Assembly: GCF_963378075.1 (NCBI RefSeq)
Contig: NZ_OY726394.1
Span: forward strand, 248,001 to 312,000
Direction: 5' to 3'
Length of the DNA: 64,000 nt
Source: Mycolicibacter sp. MU0083
GTDB taxonomy: Bacteria > Actinomycetota > Actinomycetes > Mycobacteriales > Mycobacteriaceae
Shown one piece after another: positions 10,251 through 19,057 of this stretch. The number at the start of each line of letters is the position of its first letter. Position 1 is the stretch's first letter. Under the pieces are notes generated by a model. The model did no database searches. It was not told where the DNA came from and saw nothing but the letters and a program-made list of their open reading frames with translations. The position numbers were made by a program, and so were the translations under genes.

Positions 10251-11126
10251 GTGACTGTGGCACCCAACGCCGCCGAACTCACCGTCGAGCAGGCCTGGTA
10301 CATCGCCGAAACCGTCGGCGCCGGATCTTTTCCGTGGGTGTTGGCGATCACCATGCCCTACACCGACGCCGGGGAACGCGGCGCGTTCATGGCACGTCAG
10401 CGTGACGAGCTGACCCGGATGGGAGTCGTCTCCCCGGAGGGCACGGTCAATCCGGCTGTGGCCGAATGGATCCGGGTGGTGTGCTTCCCGGACCGCTGGC
10501 TGGACCTGCGCTATGTGAGTTCGTCCGCCGGCGGGACGCCCGAGATGTTGCGGGGCATCGTCGCGCGCCGCGACGGCGGCACCGGAAAATCCGGCCGCAC
10601 CGTGGTGGCGCTGCGCAACGCCCAATTGGTCACCTTCACGATGATGGACATCGACGACCCCCGGCTGCTGGTGCCGGTGCTCGGCGCGGGCCTGCGGCAG
10701 CGGCCGCCGGCCCGATTCGACGAGTTCACCCTGCCCGCCCGCGTCGGCGCCCGCGCCGACGAACGGCTGCGTGCCGGTACCCCACTTACCGAAGTGCTTG
10801 ACTACCTGGGTATTCCAGCCTCGGCACGCCCGATCGTCGAGTCGGTGTTCAGCGGCCCGCGCAGTTACGTCGAGGTCGTCGCCGGTTGCGCGCGAGACGG
10901 GCGGCACACCACCACCGACGTCGGAATGAGTCTGGTCGACACCGATGCGGGCCGCATTCTGGTCACGCCGTCGCAAGCCTTCGACGGTGAATGGGTGTCG
11001 ACGTTCCGCCCCGGGAACGACTTTGCGACCGCGGTCGCGATCGAACAGCTGACCGCCACCCTGCCCGAGGGCAGCTGGTTCCCCGGTCAACGGCTGTCCA
11101 GAGATTTCACCACCCAGCTGTCCTGA
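10251..11126 (+). CDS. espG3: ESX-3 PPE-specific chaperone EspG3
   Basis: EspG proteins are cytosolic chaperones that bind the tip of the PPE partner in PE-PPE dimers, keep it soluble and hand it to the matching secretion system. The product is about 291 residues. It contains stretches close to M. tuberculosis EspG3 as remembered, including [11 protein letters not shown] near the start, [13 protein letters not shown], and [14 protein letters not shown]. Two GTG starts are possible. The one at 10251 has better spacing from GAGG at 10236-10239 than the one at 10242, so the N-terminus could be three residues longer. Confidence 0.94.
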   Translation: MTVAPNAAELTVEQAWYIAETVGAGSFPWVLAITMPYTDAGERGAFMARQRDELTRMGVVSPEGTVNPAVAEWIRVVCFPDRWLDLRYVSSSAGGTPEMLRGIVARRDGGTGKSGRTVVALRNAQLVTFTMMDIDDPRLLVPVLGAGLRQRPPARFDEFTLPARVGARADERLRAGTPLTEVLDYLGIPASARPIVESVFSGPRSYVEVVAGCARDGRHTTTDVGMSLVDTDAGRILVTPSQAFDGEWVSTFRPGNDFATAVAIEQLTATLPEGSWFPGQRLSRDFTTQLS

Positions 11127-11172
11127 ACAGCACGAACAACGTCCTTGTAGAGAAACAGAATAGGGAACACCA

Positions 11173-12606
11173 ATGACCGAAGCTCCGGTGCTGACCAGCG
11201 CCGTCATGCCGATCGTCCGCATCGCGGTGCTGTCCGACAGCCGGCTCACCGAGATGGCCGTGCCCGCGGAACTGCCGCTGCGCGAAATCCTGCCCGCGGT
11301 ACAGCGCCTGGTATCGCCCGACACCGGCGACGACGGCGAATCCGGTGACGGCGCGGCGACCCGGCTGAGCCTGGCGCCGGTCGGCGGCGCTCCGTTCAGC
11401 CTGGACGCCAGCCTGGACACCGTCGGGGTGGTGGACGGCGACCTGCTGGCGCTGCGTCCGGTGCCGGTCGGTCCGGCCGCGCCCGGCATCGTCGAGGACA
11501 TCGCCGACGCCGCCGTGATCTTCTCCGCGTCCCGGCGTAAGCCCTGGGGCGCCCAGCACATTCAGCGTGCCGCGCTGGCCGCCGGATCCGGCCTGGTGCT
11601 GGCCGCCACCGGCCTGGCCGCCGCACACCGTGCGCTGACCGGTGAACCGGCCGGCCTGGTCGCGGCCGGCGTCATCGCGCTGCTCACGGTGCTGGCCGCG
11701 CTGGCCTGCCGCACCCGGTCGGCCGAGGCCGCCCTGACCCTGTCGATCGCCGCCCTGGCACCGGTCGCCGCGGCCGGTGCCCTGGCCGTGCCGGGAGCGT
11801 TCGGTTCGGCACACCTGGTGCTGGGTGCGGCCGCGGTCAGTGCCTGGTCGTTGATCTGCCTGATTTTGCCCCCGGGCGGCCGTGGTGAGCGCGGGATCGC
11901 GTTCTTCACCGCTGCGACGGTGGTGGGCGTCGGCGTGCTGGCCGCCGCCGCGGTCAAGACCTTCTGGGCGCTGCCGCCGCTCAGCCTCGGATGCGGCCTG
12001 ATCGCCGCATCGCTGCTGCTGACCGTTGCCGCACCGCAGGTTTCGGCGTTGTGGGCACGGCTGCCGCTGCCGGTCATCCCCGCCCCGGGCGACCCCACCC
12101 CGTCGGCGCTGCCGCAGAGCGTGCTGGAGGACCTGCCGCGCCGGGTCCGGGTCACCGACGCCCACCAGACCGGTTTCATCGCCGGCTCGGTGCTGCTGGC
12201 CGTGCTCGGATCGGTCGCGATCGCCTTTGCCCCCGAAGGTCTTTCGGGCTGGGCCTGGTACGTGGTCGCCGGTATCGCCGTCGCCTCGGTGCTGCGGGCG
12301 CGGGTGTGGGACTCGGCGTGGTGCAAGGCCTGGCTGCTGGCCGAGCCGCACCTGACCGCAATCGCCCTGCTGGTCGGCTACGCGGCCACCGGTCGCTACG
12401 CCGCGGCGCTGGGCGCGGTGCTGGTCCTGACCGCCCTGGTGGCGGTCTGGGCGGTGGTCTCGCTGAGCCCGACCGTCGCGTCGCCGGACAGCTATTCGCT
12501 GCCGGTGCGGCGTCTGGTGGGCTTCCTGGCCTCCGGCGTCGACGCCAGCCTGATCCCGGTGATGGCATACCTGGTCGGCATCTTCACCTGGGTGCTGTCT
12601 CGATGA
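11173..12606 (+). CDS. eccD3: ESX-3 polytopic membrane channel subunit EccD3
   Basis: EccD is the most hydrophobic subunit of the type VII membrane complex, and its dimers line the central space. The 477-residue product has an N-terminal ubiquitin-like cytosolic domain of about 95 residues and then roughly eleven transmembrane helices rich in Ala, Leu and Val. Its length matches EccD3 of M. tuberculosis. It starts 46 bp after espG3 and overlaps mycP3 by four bases (ATGA), so MycP3 and EccD3 are translationally coupled. Confidence 0.96.
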   Translation: MTEAPVLTSAVMPIVRIAVLSDSRLTEMAVPAELPLREILPAVQRLVSPDTGDDGESGDGAATRLSLAPVGGAPFSLDASLDTVGVVDGDLLALRPVPVGPAAPGIVEDIADAAVIFSASRRKPWGAQHIQRAALAAGSGLVLAATGLAAAHRALTGEPAGLVAAGVIALLTVLAALACRTRSAEAALTLSIAALAPVAAAGALAVPGAFGSAHLVLGAAAVSAWSLICLILPPGGRGERGIAFFTAATVVGVGVLAAAAVKTFWALPPLSLGCGLIAASLLLTVAAPQVSALWARLPLPVIPAPGDPTPSALPQSVLEDLPRRVRVTDAHQTGFIAGSVLLAVLGSVAIAFAPEGLSGWAWYVVAGIAVASVLRARVWDSAWCKAWLLAEPHLTAIALLVGYAATGRYAAALGAVLVLTALVAVWAVVSLSPTVASPDSYSLPVRRLVGFLASGVDASLIPVMAYLVGIFTWVLSR

Positions 12607-13997
12607 AGCAGGCGGTTCGTGCGACGGGCATCGCCGCACTGGCCGTGCTGCTGACCGCCGCACCGGCCCTGGCGATCACCCCGCCGAACGTGGACCCGAC
12701 GGTGCCGCCGCCCAGTGGGGCGCCCGGACCCGTCGCGGCGATGGAACAGCGCGGCGACTGCGTCAGTTCGGGCCTGCTGCCCGGCGGCGACATCAACGCC
12801 ACCCCGGCGGGCCAGCGGATGCTGGATCTGCCGTCGGCCTGGCAGTTCACCCGCGGCGAGGGCCAGACGGTGGCCGTCATCGGCACCGGTGTCCGGCCCG
12901 GGCCCCGGCTGCCGGTGGTGGACGCCGGCGGTGACTACATCGGCACCACCGACGGACTGACCGACTGCGACGGGCACGGCACGCTGGTGGCCGGCATCGT
13001 GGCGGGCCAGCCCGGCGATGACGGCTTCACCGGAGTGGCTCCTGAGGCCAGACTGCTGTCGTTGCGCACCGCGTCGGCCACCATCTCGCCGCGACTGGGC
13101 GGGGACGACCCCCGCACCACCCGGGTGGTCACCGACATCACGGCCCTGGCGCGTGCCGTCGTGCACGCCGCCGACCTGGGTGCGCGGGTCATCACCATCT
13201 CCACAACCACCTGTGTTCCGGCCGACCACAACGTCGACCAGATGGCACTGGGTGCGGCCCTGCGCTACGCCGCGGTCGAGAAGGATGCGCTGATCGTCGC
13301 CGCGGCCGGTGACGCCGGCCAGACCGGCTCGGTCGGCGGCGGAAGCGAAGCGTGCGAGTCCAATCCCCTCACCGACCTGAGCCGACCGCAGGATCCACGC
13401 AACTGGGCCGGCGTCACCTCGCTGTCGGTGCCGTCGTGGTGGCACCCCTACGTGCTGTCGGTGGCGTCCCTGTCCGCCGACGGGCAGCCGTCCGGGTTCA
13501 CCATGGCCGGGCCGTGGGTCGGCATCGCCGCGCCCGGTGAGGACATCGTCTCGGTGAGCAACCGCGACGACGGTGGCCTGGCCAATGCGCTGCCCGGCAA
13601 CCAGGGCAAGCCGGTGCCGCTCAGCGGTACCGGGTACGCGGCCGGGTACGTCGCCGGGGTGGCCGCACTGGTGCGCAGTCGCTTCCCCGAGCTGACCGCG
13701 ATGCAGGTCGCACACCGACTGGTCGCCACCGCGCACAACGCGGCGCGCACACCGTCCGCTCTGGTGGGAGCCGGAATCATCGACCCGGTGGCGGCACTGA
13801 CCTGGGAATTGCCGCCCCTTGCGGACCCGACCGCCGCACCCGCCAAAAAGATCACCCCGCCCCCGGCGCCCGAACCGGCCGACCCGGCGCCGCGCGTCGT
13901 GGCCTTCGCCGGAACCGCGTTGCTGGCCGGGCTGGTCGTCGCCGTCGCCACCGGCGCCGCGGCAGCCGCCCGCCGACGAAAGGAAAACCAGCTGTGA
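12603..13997 (+). CDS. mycP3: Mycosin MycP3 with a destroyed catalytic site (pseudoprotease)
   Basis: Mycosins are membrane-anchored subtilisin-like proteases that cap and stabilise type VII complexes. The 464-residue product has a signal peptide (residues 1-24), a subtilase fold, a Pro-rich linker and a C-terminal transmembrane helix, in the normal operon position. The fold markers survive, but the catalytic Asp of the usual DTG is Gly94 (AVIGTGV), the catalytic Ser of GTS is Gly344 (LSGTGYAAGY), and the oxyanion Asn is Asp237 (AAAGDAG). Only His125 (DCDGHGTLVAG) remains. The reading frame is intact and coupled to eccD3 and eccE3, so a structural role is likely and peptidase activity is not. 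From memory, M. tuberculosis MycP3 has D, H, N and S at these sites. Confidence 0.95.
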   Translation: MKQAVRATGIAALAVLLTAAPALAITPPNVDPTVPPPSGAPGPVAAMEQRGDCVSSGLLPGGDINATPAGQRMLDLPSAWQFTRGEGQTVAVIGTGVRPGPRLPVVDAGGDYIGTTDGLTDCDGHGTLVAGIVAGQPGDDGFTGVAPEARLLSLRTASATISPRLGGDDPRTTRVVTDITALARAVVHAADLGARVITISTTTCVPADHNVDQMALGAALRYAAVEKDALIVAAAGDAGQTGSVGGGSEACESNPLTDLSRPQDPRNWAGVTSLSVPSWWHPYVLSVASLSADGQPSGFTMAGPWVGIAAPGEDIVSVSNRDDGGLANALPGNQGKPVPLSGTGYAAGYVAGVAALVRSRFPELTAMQVAHRLVATAHNAARTPSALVGAGIIDPVAALTWELPPLADPTAAPAKKITPPPAPEPADPAPRVVAFAGTALLAGLVVAVATGAAAAARRRKENQL

Positions 13998-14977
13998 GCA
14001 CCCTCGGAACCACCGTTCCCCGGCCCGGACCGGCCCGAATCACCCTGGTACTGCTGGCCGTGGTGCCCGCGATGATGGCCAGCCCGTGGGAGACCACCGC
14101 GCAGCGTTGGGCACTCGCGGTGGGCATCCTGGTGGCGGTACTGCTGCTCGGTTGGTGGCGTGGGCTGCACTTCACCACGATCGCCCGTCGCCGCCTGGCG
14201 ATGCTGCGCTCGGGCGGCGGTGCGCACTCCGGCCGCCGCGAGGCCTCCGGGGCACGGGCCACCGCCGCGGTGCGGATCACCGCCGGCGCCGCGCAGGACG
14301 AGTTGCCGGTGGAGGTGATCGCCGGCTACCTGAACCGCTACGGCCTGCGCGCCGACGGGGTGCGCATCACCAGTCGCACCACCCGCGCGGACGGTGACGC
14401 GGCCGGCACCCAGACCTGGGTCGGCCTGACCTGTTCGGCCGCACCGAATCTGGCCGCATTGCAGGCCCGCTCGGCGTCCATTCCGCTGCAGCGGACCGTC
14501 GATGTCGCGGTCCGTCGCCTGGCGGATCACCTCCGCGAAATCGGTTGGGAAACCACGATGGTCGCCACCGACGAGATCCCGTCGCTGATCGACGGAAGCG
14601 CTCGGGAGACCTGGCGTTCGGTGGTCGACGGCTCGGGTGATCACGTCGCGGCCTACCGGGTCAGCATCGATGCGGCACTGGCGGACACGCTGAGCCGGAT
14701 CCGGGCCGTCAACGCCGACGAGACGTGGACCGCACTGGAATTCGCCGAGGACGCCGGACGCCGTACCGTCGCGGCGGCCTGCGCGCTGCGGACCGGTGCC
14801 GCCCCCGACGGCGGTGCACCGCTGGCCGGTCTGGTGCCGCAACAGGGGGACCACCGTAGCGCTCTGCTGCGGCTGCACCCGTTGTCCGGCGGCGCCCTCG
14901 ACGGCCACACCCCGCTGCCCGGCGACGATCTCGCCGGCCTGCGGTGGCCGGTGCCGACCGCGGTCGCTGCCCGCTAG
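13994..14977 (+). CDS. eccE3: ESX-3 membrane complex component EccE3
   Basis: EccE lies at the periphery of the type VII membrane complex. The 327-residue product has two N-terminal transmembrane helices (about 15-29 and 38-54) followed by a soluble domain, the standard EccE arrangement, and is close in length to the 331-residue M. tuberculosis protein. The GTG overlaps the mycP3 stop (GTGA). It is the last gene of the operon, and its stop overlaps the convergent stop of the downstream hydrolase gene by a few bases, leaving no room for a separate terminator. Confidence 0.95.
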   Translation: MSTLGTTVPRPGPARITLVLLAVVPAMMASPWETTAQRWALAVGILVAVLLLGWWRGLHFTTIARRRLAMLRSGGGAHSGRREASGARATAAVRITAGAAQDELPVEVIAGYLNRYGLRADGVRITSRTTRADGDAAGTQTWVGLTCSAAPNLAALQARSASIPLQRTVDVAVRRLADHLREIGWETTMVATDEIPSLIDGSARETWRSVVDGSGDHVAAYRVSIDAALADTLSRIRAVNADETWTALEFAEDAGRRTVAAACALRTGAAPDGGAPLAGLVPQQGDHRSALLRLHPLSGGALDGHTPLPGDDLAGLRWPVPTAVAAR

Positions 14978-16167
14978 AGCATGTACGGCCGCAGGAACTT
15001 GGTCATCCTGCGCAGGTAGGTCGGCTGGCTGACGTGCAGGATGTGGTTTCCCGGGAACCAGTGCAGCGCGCACCGATCCCAGTGCTGCCACAGCATTTCG
15101 GCTTGTTCCGGCGGAGCCAGGCGGTCGCCCAGGCCGGTGATGATCAGTCGCCGGTCCCGGGCGACCAGCGGGGTGTAGTTCAGCGGCGAATGATAGGCGT
15201 TCGCGGCGGCCAGATCTGCTGGGGCGATGTGCCCCATGCGCTGGCCGCCGCGCATCAGCATGTTGGCCGGGAACCAGTCGCGGATCTCGTCTTCGACCGA
15301 CACCACCGGCACGTTCGGGACCACCGCCTGCAGTCGGGGTTCGACGGCGGCCAGCAGCGCGCTGGTGTAGCCGCCCAGCGACAGGCCGGTCAGTGCGAAG
15401 CGATCGACGCCGGTGGACTCCAGATGATCGAGCATCGAACGGAAGTCGTGCACCGCCTGCGCCATCGCTTCGGCGAATCCCGCCATGCCGTGCGAGAAAT
15501 AACCGTAGCCGCTGAACGGTGAGTGCCTTTCGGCGCGGCGGCCGTGGAACGGCAGGGTGAACAGCGCGATGTCGTAGCCGGACCGGAAAAACCATGGCAG
15601 CGAGAAGAAGACACCGTTGAACAGGTACGCCGAACCCATGAAGCCGTGGATGACGCAGAGTGTCGGCCGTGGCCCGTCGTCGTGACGCCAGTGCTGGAAC
15701 CGCGCGGTGTTGTTGTTCTTCAACGAGTTCCAGGTCTGACGCATCGACGGGTTGACCGCCTGGAACCCGCTGCGGAACGACACGTTCTCGACCGTGCCGT
15801 GCGCGATGCGCTCCGCGATGGGATTGGCCCGCCGCGCCGAGACCCGCGGCGGCGCGGCAGGGGCCGGAAAGGACTGCACCGGATCGTGTTCGGCGGCCAA
15901 CTCGGTGTAGAACGCCAGGCGTTCCCGTTCCTGCCCCGAATCTCTACCGCCCACCACCGTGGCGAGCACTTCCGGAACCATCGCCGCGGCAACCATGGAC
16001 GCGACCGCGGTCCGCAGCCCGATATCGGCGACCGCCGAGGCGTCCACGATCAACTTCTCCCGCAACGACAACTCGCTGCGCAGCGGCAACCCCCGGGCGT
16101 CGGCGTCGGCGCCGGGTACATCGGGAATCGGAATGGGTGAGATCAACGGCGGCACGTCAGTGGTCAT
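14974..16167 (-). CDS. alpha/beta-hydrolase-fold protein (Rv0293c-like)
   Basis: The 397-residue product has an N-terminal extension of about 180 residues and then an alpha/beta-hydrolase core. The nucleophile elbow is GLSLGG with Ser263. An oxyanion segment (IHGFMGS) and a late histidine in GNHILHVS fit the fold. The substrate is unknown. A gene of this type (Rv0293c) sits directly after eccE3 in M. tuberculosis as well, convergent with it, so this is a conserved neighbour of ESX-3 rather than a component of it. The ATG at 16167 follows a G-rich stretch. Confidence 0.85.
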   Translation of the reverse strand: MTTDVPPLISPIPIPDVPGADADARGLPLRSELSLREKLIVDASAVADIGLRTAVASMVAAAMVPEVLATVVGGRDSGQERERLAFYTELAAEHDPVQSFPAPAAPPRVSARRANPIAERIAHGTVENVSFRSGFQAVNPSMRQTWNSLKNNNTARFQHWRHDDGPRPTLCVIHGFMGSAYLFNGVFFSLPWFFRSGYDIALFTLPFHGRRAERHSPFSGYGYFSHGMAGFAEAMAQAVHDFRSMLDHLESTGVDRFALTGLSLGGYTSALLAAVEPRLQAVVPNVPVVSVEDEIRDWFPANMLMRGGQRMGHIAPADLAAANAYHSPLNYTPLVARDRRLIITGLGDRLAPPEQAEMLWQHWDRCALHWFPGNHILHVSQPTYLRRMTKFLRPYML

Positions 16168-16204
16168 GGTCGCCCCCCGGGGTGTCGATGATGCCCTTGC
16201 TGCC

Positions 16205-17104
16205 TCACGCGGATGGTAACCCGATGCCGAACAGTCGCGCGGCGTTGTCGTGGAACACCGCCCGCAACCAGTCGTCGTCGATACCCGGCACGGCGGTGAC
16301 CGCGTCGAGGGCCTCCCGGTAGCCGTAGGGGATGTTCGGGAAGTCGCTGCCGAACAGGATCCGGTCGCCGGCGGCGCGCAGTCGCGGATCCGCCCCGCCG
16401 GGGAACGGCATCATCTCGCCGACGAATGCGGTGAACGCCATGGTGGTGTCCAGATGTACGGCACGCGAATCGAGGCAGATATCGAGGAATTCGTCGTACT
16501 CCGGCATGCCCATGTGCGCGATGATCAACGGCAGCCCCGGATGCCGGCCCAGCAGTCGGCGCACCGGTTCGGCGCCGGTGAACCGGCCGGGCTGCGGGCC
16601 CGACCCGCAGTGGATGACGACCGGTATCGCGGCGTCCGCGATCGTTCCCCACACCTCGTCGAGCAGCGGATCGTTCGGGTCGTAGTCGCCGACCTGGATG
16701 TGCGCCTTGAAGACCCGCGTTCCGCCCCGGATCGCCTCCTCGACGTAGCCGGCGGCCTCCGGTTCGGGATAGAACGTCGCAGTCGGCAGGCAATCCGGTG
16801 TCTCGCGGGCGAATTGGGCGGCCCACTGGTTGAGCCAGGCCGCCATCTGCGGCTTGTGCGGGTAGACCAGGGAGGTGAAACGGCGGACGCCGAAGGCACG
16901 CAACGCCGCCACGCGTTCGGATTCGGCCAGCCGGTAGTTGATGGGCCAGGGGCGGCCCACCATGGGTCCGGCCGAATCGAAGTACCGCCACACCTTGTCC
17001 AGCACCGATTTCGGCATGAAATGGGTGTGGACGTCGATGATTCCGGGCAGGTCGAGGTCGGTCCAGACCGCCCGGACCCCGGCGGCCTCGTCGGCGGGTG
17101 TCAT
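16205..17104 (-). CDS. Amidohydrolase-2 family metal-dependent hydrolase
   Basis: The 299-residue product is a TIM-barrel amidohydrolase of the ACMSD/amidohydrolase-2 type, which hydrolyse or decarboxylate aromatic and other ring acids. The metal-binding motif DVHTH places His26 and His28 near the N-terminus. Further ligand candidates are in VIHCGSG, IIAHMG and the C-terminal LFGSDFP, whose Asp is the usual catalytic base. The ATG at 17104 overlaps the stop of the upstream flavoenzyme gene (ATGA), so the two are co-translated. Substrate unknown. A longer in-frame extension upstream was rejected because it reads through the neighbouring gene in another frame. Confidence 0.85.
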   Translation of the reverse strand: MTPADEAAGVRAVWTDLDLPGIIDVHTHFMPKSVLDKVWRYFDSAGPMVGRPWPINYRLAESERVAALRAFGVRRFTSLVYPHKPQMAAWLNQWAAQFARETPDCLPTATFYPEPEAAGYVEEAIRGGTRVFKAHIQVGDYDPNDPLLDEVWGTIADAAIPVVIHCGSGPQPGRFTGAEPVRRLLGRHPGLPLIIAHMGMPEYDEFLDICLDSRAVHLDTTMAFTAFVGEMMPFPGGADPRLRAAGDRILFGSDFPNIPYGYREALDAVTAVPGIDDDWLRAVFHDNAARLFGIGLPSA

Positions 17105-17751
17105 GCGCGCTCCCAACTGTTCTCGGATACGAACTCGTCCAGCGGCCGGCGGTAGGCCCAGTCGTCGATCTCCAGGGCCGGACGGTCCGGGAACTCCGGG
17201 ACCGGGCCCAGGCACAGGATCGCCACCGGATCGGCATCGGCGGGCATGGCCAACAGTTCGGCCAGCGCCCGCGGCTCGAACAACGACACCCAGCCCATCC
17301 CCAGTCCCTCGGCCCGGGCCGCCAGCCACAGGTTCTGGATCGCACACGAGACCGAGGCCAGATCCATCTGCGGCAGCGTTCGGCGACCGAAGATATGCGC
17401 GTCGCGTCCTTCCCGCAGCGCCACCACCAACAACTCCGCGCAGTCCCGGATGCCCTCCACCTTCAGGGCGAGGAACTCCTGCTCCCGGTGGCCCAGCGCG
17501 GCGGCGGTGCGGTGCCGCTCCTCGTCGACCAGGGCGTGGATGCGCTGCCGAAGGGCGTCGTCGGTGATCCGGACGAACCGCCACGGTTGCATCAGGCCCA
17601 CGCTCGGTGCGGCGTGGGCGGCCGCCAGCAGGCGTGCCAGTACGGCGGTGTCGACCACACTGCCGGGGACGAAGCGGCGCATGTCGCGCCGTTCGGCGAT
17701 CGCCCGGTACACGGCTTGGCGCTCCTGCCCGGTGAACGAAGGATCAGCCAC
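17101..17751 (-). CDS. Nitroreductase-fold flavoenzyme, BluB-like (Rv0306-like)
   Basis: BluB enzymes cleave reduced FMN to 5,6-dimethylbenzimidazole, the lower ligand of vitamin B12. The 216-residue product has the nitroreductase FMN-binding start (RRDMRRFVPG), the APSVGLMQPWRF segment typical of BluB-like proteins, and the late GLGMGWVS motif. The GTG at 17751 is chosen because TACCAT lies six bases before it, giving a leaderless start. An ATG at 17790 would extend across the start of the divergent gene. The gene is coupled to an amidohydrolase rather than to cobalamin genes, so a catabolic oxidoreductase role is also possible. Confidence 0.8.
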   Translation of the reverse strand: MADPSFTGQERQAVYRAIAERRDMRRFVPGSVVDTAVLARLLAAAHAAPSVGLMQPWRFVRITDDALRQRIHALVDEERHRTAAALGHREQEFLALKVEGIRDCAELLVVALREGRDAHIFGRRTLPQMDLASVSCAIQNLWLAARAEGLGMGWVSLFEPRALAELLAMPADADPVAILCLGPVPEFPDRPALEIDDWAYRRPLDEFVSENSWERA

Positions 17752-17757
17752 GCGATC

Positions 17758-17763
17758 ATGGTA
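17758..17763 (-). promoter_or_regulatory. -10 hexamer of leaderless BluB-like gene
   Basis: TACCAT on the minus strand ends six bases before the GTG at 17751, the spacing expected when transcription starts at the first base of the codon. Confidence 0.5.
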
Positions 17764-17788
17764 GGAGTCACACGAAGGGACGCTCGCC

Positions 17789-18127
17789 ATGAAACGTGCG
17801 CAACCGCTCGATCAATTCGCCGGGACCGCCGCCGTCGACCTGGTCTACGGCGAACCCCACCAGACCGCCGATGGCGCCACCGTGATCACCGCCGCGCGTG
17901 TCAGCGCGGCGGGTCCGGACGGATCGGCGGTGACCGCGACGCCGCTCGGGGTGATGGTGATCCGCGGCGATCAGGCCCGATGGGTGGCCGCGGTGGATGC
18001 CGACCGGATCGCGCTGCTGGGGGTGCTGACCGGGTTGCTGTCGGCGGTCATCGCCTCGCTGGCCGTGCTGCGCCGCCCGCCCTGGCCGGACCTGCGGGCC
18101 GTCGGGGCCGGACGCGGGGAGAACTGA
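17789..18127 (+). CDS. Small GerW/YtfJ-like membrane protein
   Basis: The 112-residue product begins with a domain resembling GerW/YtfJ proteins (LVYGEPHQTADGATVITAARV, then LGVMVIRGDQARWVAAVD), followed by one transmembrane helix near 75-95 and a short basic tail. GerW proteins are known from sporulation loci, and their role in non-sporulating actinobacteria is unclear. The ATG has GAAGGGA eight bases upstream. The gene is followed after four bases by a PAP2 phosphatase, which suggests a small membrane operon of three genes. The family call rests on two short motifs. Confidence 0.65.
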   Translation: MKRAQPLDQFAGTAAVDLVYGEPHQTADGATVITAARVSAAGPDGSAVTATPLGVMVIRGDQARWVAAVDADRIALLGVLTGLLSAVIASLAVLRRPPWPDLRAVGAGRGEN

Positions 18128-18131
18128 GGCG

Positions 18132-18776
18132 GTGCGAGCTACGTCCGGGCGCACACCGGCACTGATCTCGATCGCCGTCGCCGTGGCGGTCTACGTGACG
18201 ATGTTGGTGGGCTACCGTCAGGGATGGGGCTGGTTGGCCGGCGCCGATACCGCGGCGCTGAACGCCGGCTACGACATCGCGGTGCAACATCCGGTCTGGG
18301 TCAGATTCTGGGACGGGATCTCCACGGTGTTCGAGCCGGCGGTGTTCCGGCTGGCCGGCATGGTGCTGATCGTGGTCGCGCTGCTGCGTCGGCGACCCCG
18401 TGCCGCATTGTTCCTGCTGGTGTCGGTGGAGTTGACGTCGATCCTGACGGTGCTGGCCAAAGGGTCGGTGGGCCGGCCGAGGCCGGCGACGGCACTGGTG
18501 GCGGCGTCGTCGACGTCGTTCCCGTCCGGGCACGCCCTCGGGGTGGTGATCGGCGTCGGAGCCCTGCTGGCGGTGGTACTGCCGACACTGCGGGCCAACG
18601 CCCGGCGGGCGGCGTTGATCGTCGGCGCGCTGGTGGTGGTCGCGGTCGGGGTGGCCCGGGTGGCCCTCAACGTGCACCATCCCTCCGATGTGCTGGCAGG
18701 CTGGGCACTGGGTTGGGCATACCTGATGGCCTGGGTGCTGGCGCTCAATCCGGGCGAGGAGGGAGTCCACCGATGA
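18132..18776 (+). CDS. PAP2-family membrane phosphatase (Rv0308-like)
   Basis: PAP2 enzymes dephosphorylate lipid phosphates such as polyprenyl pyrophosphate or phosphatidic acid at the membrane. The 214-residue product has about six transmembrane helices and all three signature motifs: KGSVGRP at 110-116, PSGH at 131-134, and R176...H182/H183...D186 (RVALNVHHPSD). The active-site histidines are therefore present. The GTG start lies four bases after the GerW-like gene, and the stop overlaps the next gene by ATGA. M. tuberculosis has an equivalent gene (Rv0308) just before Rv0309, the same order as here. Confidence 0.9.
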   Translation: MRATSGRTPALISIAVAVAVYVTMLVGYRQGWGWLAGADTAALNAGYDIAVQHPVWVRFWDGISTVFEPAVFRLAGMVLIVVALLRRRPRAALFLLVSVELTSILTVLAKGSVGRPRPATALVAASSTSFPSGHALGVVIGVGALLAVVLPTLRANARRAALIVGALVVVAVGVARVALNVHHPSDVLAGWALGWAYLMAWVLALNPGEEGVHR

Positions 18777-19015
18777 GCGAACATGCCGCCGACCCGGTGG
18801 GGGAGCTGGTCTGCTCCCGCAAGGGCTGCAGCGCCGACGCGCTGTTCGGCATGCTGTGGAACAACCCGAAACTGCACACCCCCGAACGTCGTAAGGTCTG
18901 GTTGACCTGTCCGGAGCACCGGGAATACTTCCGGGACTATCTGTCCTCGCGCGGTCTGCTCAAATCCGAAGTGCCGGTCGACGAACTGGAACGGCGGAAT
19001 CCCGGCGCGCCGTGA
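18773..19015 (+). CDS. Small conserved Cys/His actinobacterial protein
   Basis: This 80-residue product has the pattern CSRKGCSADA ... WNNPKLHTPERRK ... TCPEHREYF. It contains three cysteines and an EH pair that could bind zinc. Similar short proteins are widespread in actinobacteria and are often auto-labelled acetone carboxylase, a name not supported by the sequence. The ATG overlaps the PAP2 stop (ATGA), so it is co-translated with that gene. Confidence 0.75.
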   Translation: MSEHAADPVGELVCSRKGCSADALFGMLWNNPKLHTPERRKVWLTCPEHREYFRDYLSSRGLLKSEVPVDELERRNPGAP

Positions 19016-19057
19016 CCGGTGTTTGACCCGCCTCCAGCGTCAACAGATGATGACGGG

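Noticed and set aside
17105..17584. Longer start for the amidohydrolase
   Set aside because: The extension reads through the BluB-like gene in another frame and has unnatural composition; the ATG at 17104 overlaps the upstream stop in the usual ATGA way.
19043..19057. Leaderless promoter before the L,D-transpeptidase-fold gene
   Set aside because: No convincing TANNNT lies six to eight bases before the ATG at 19058.
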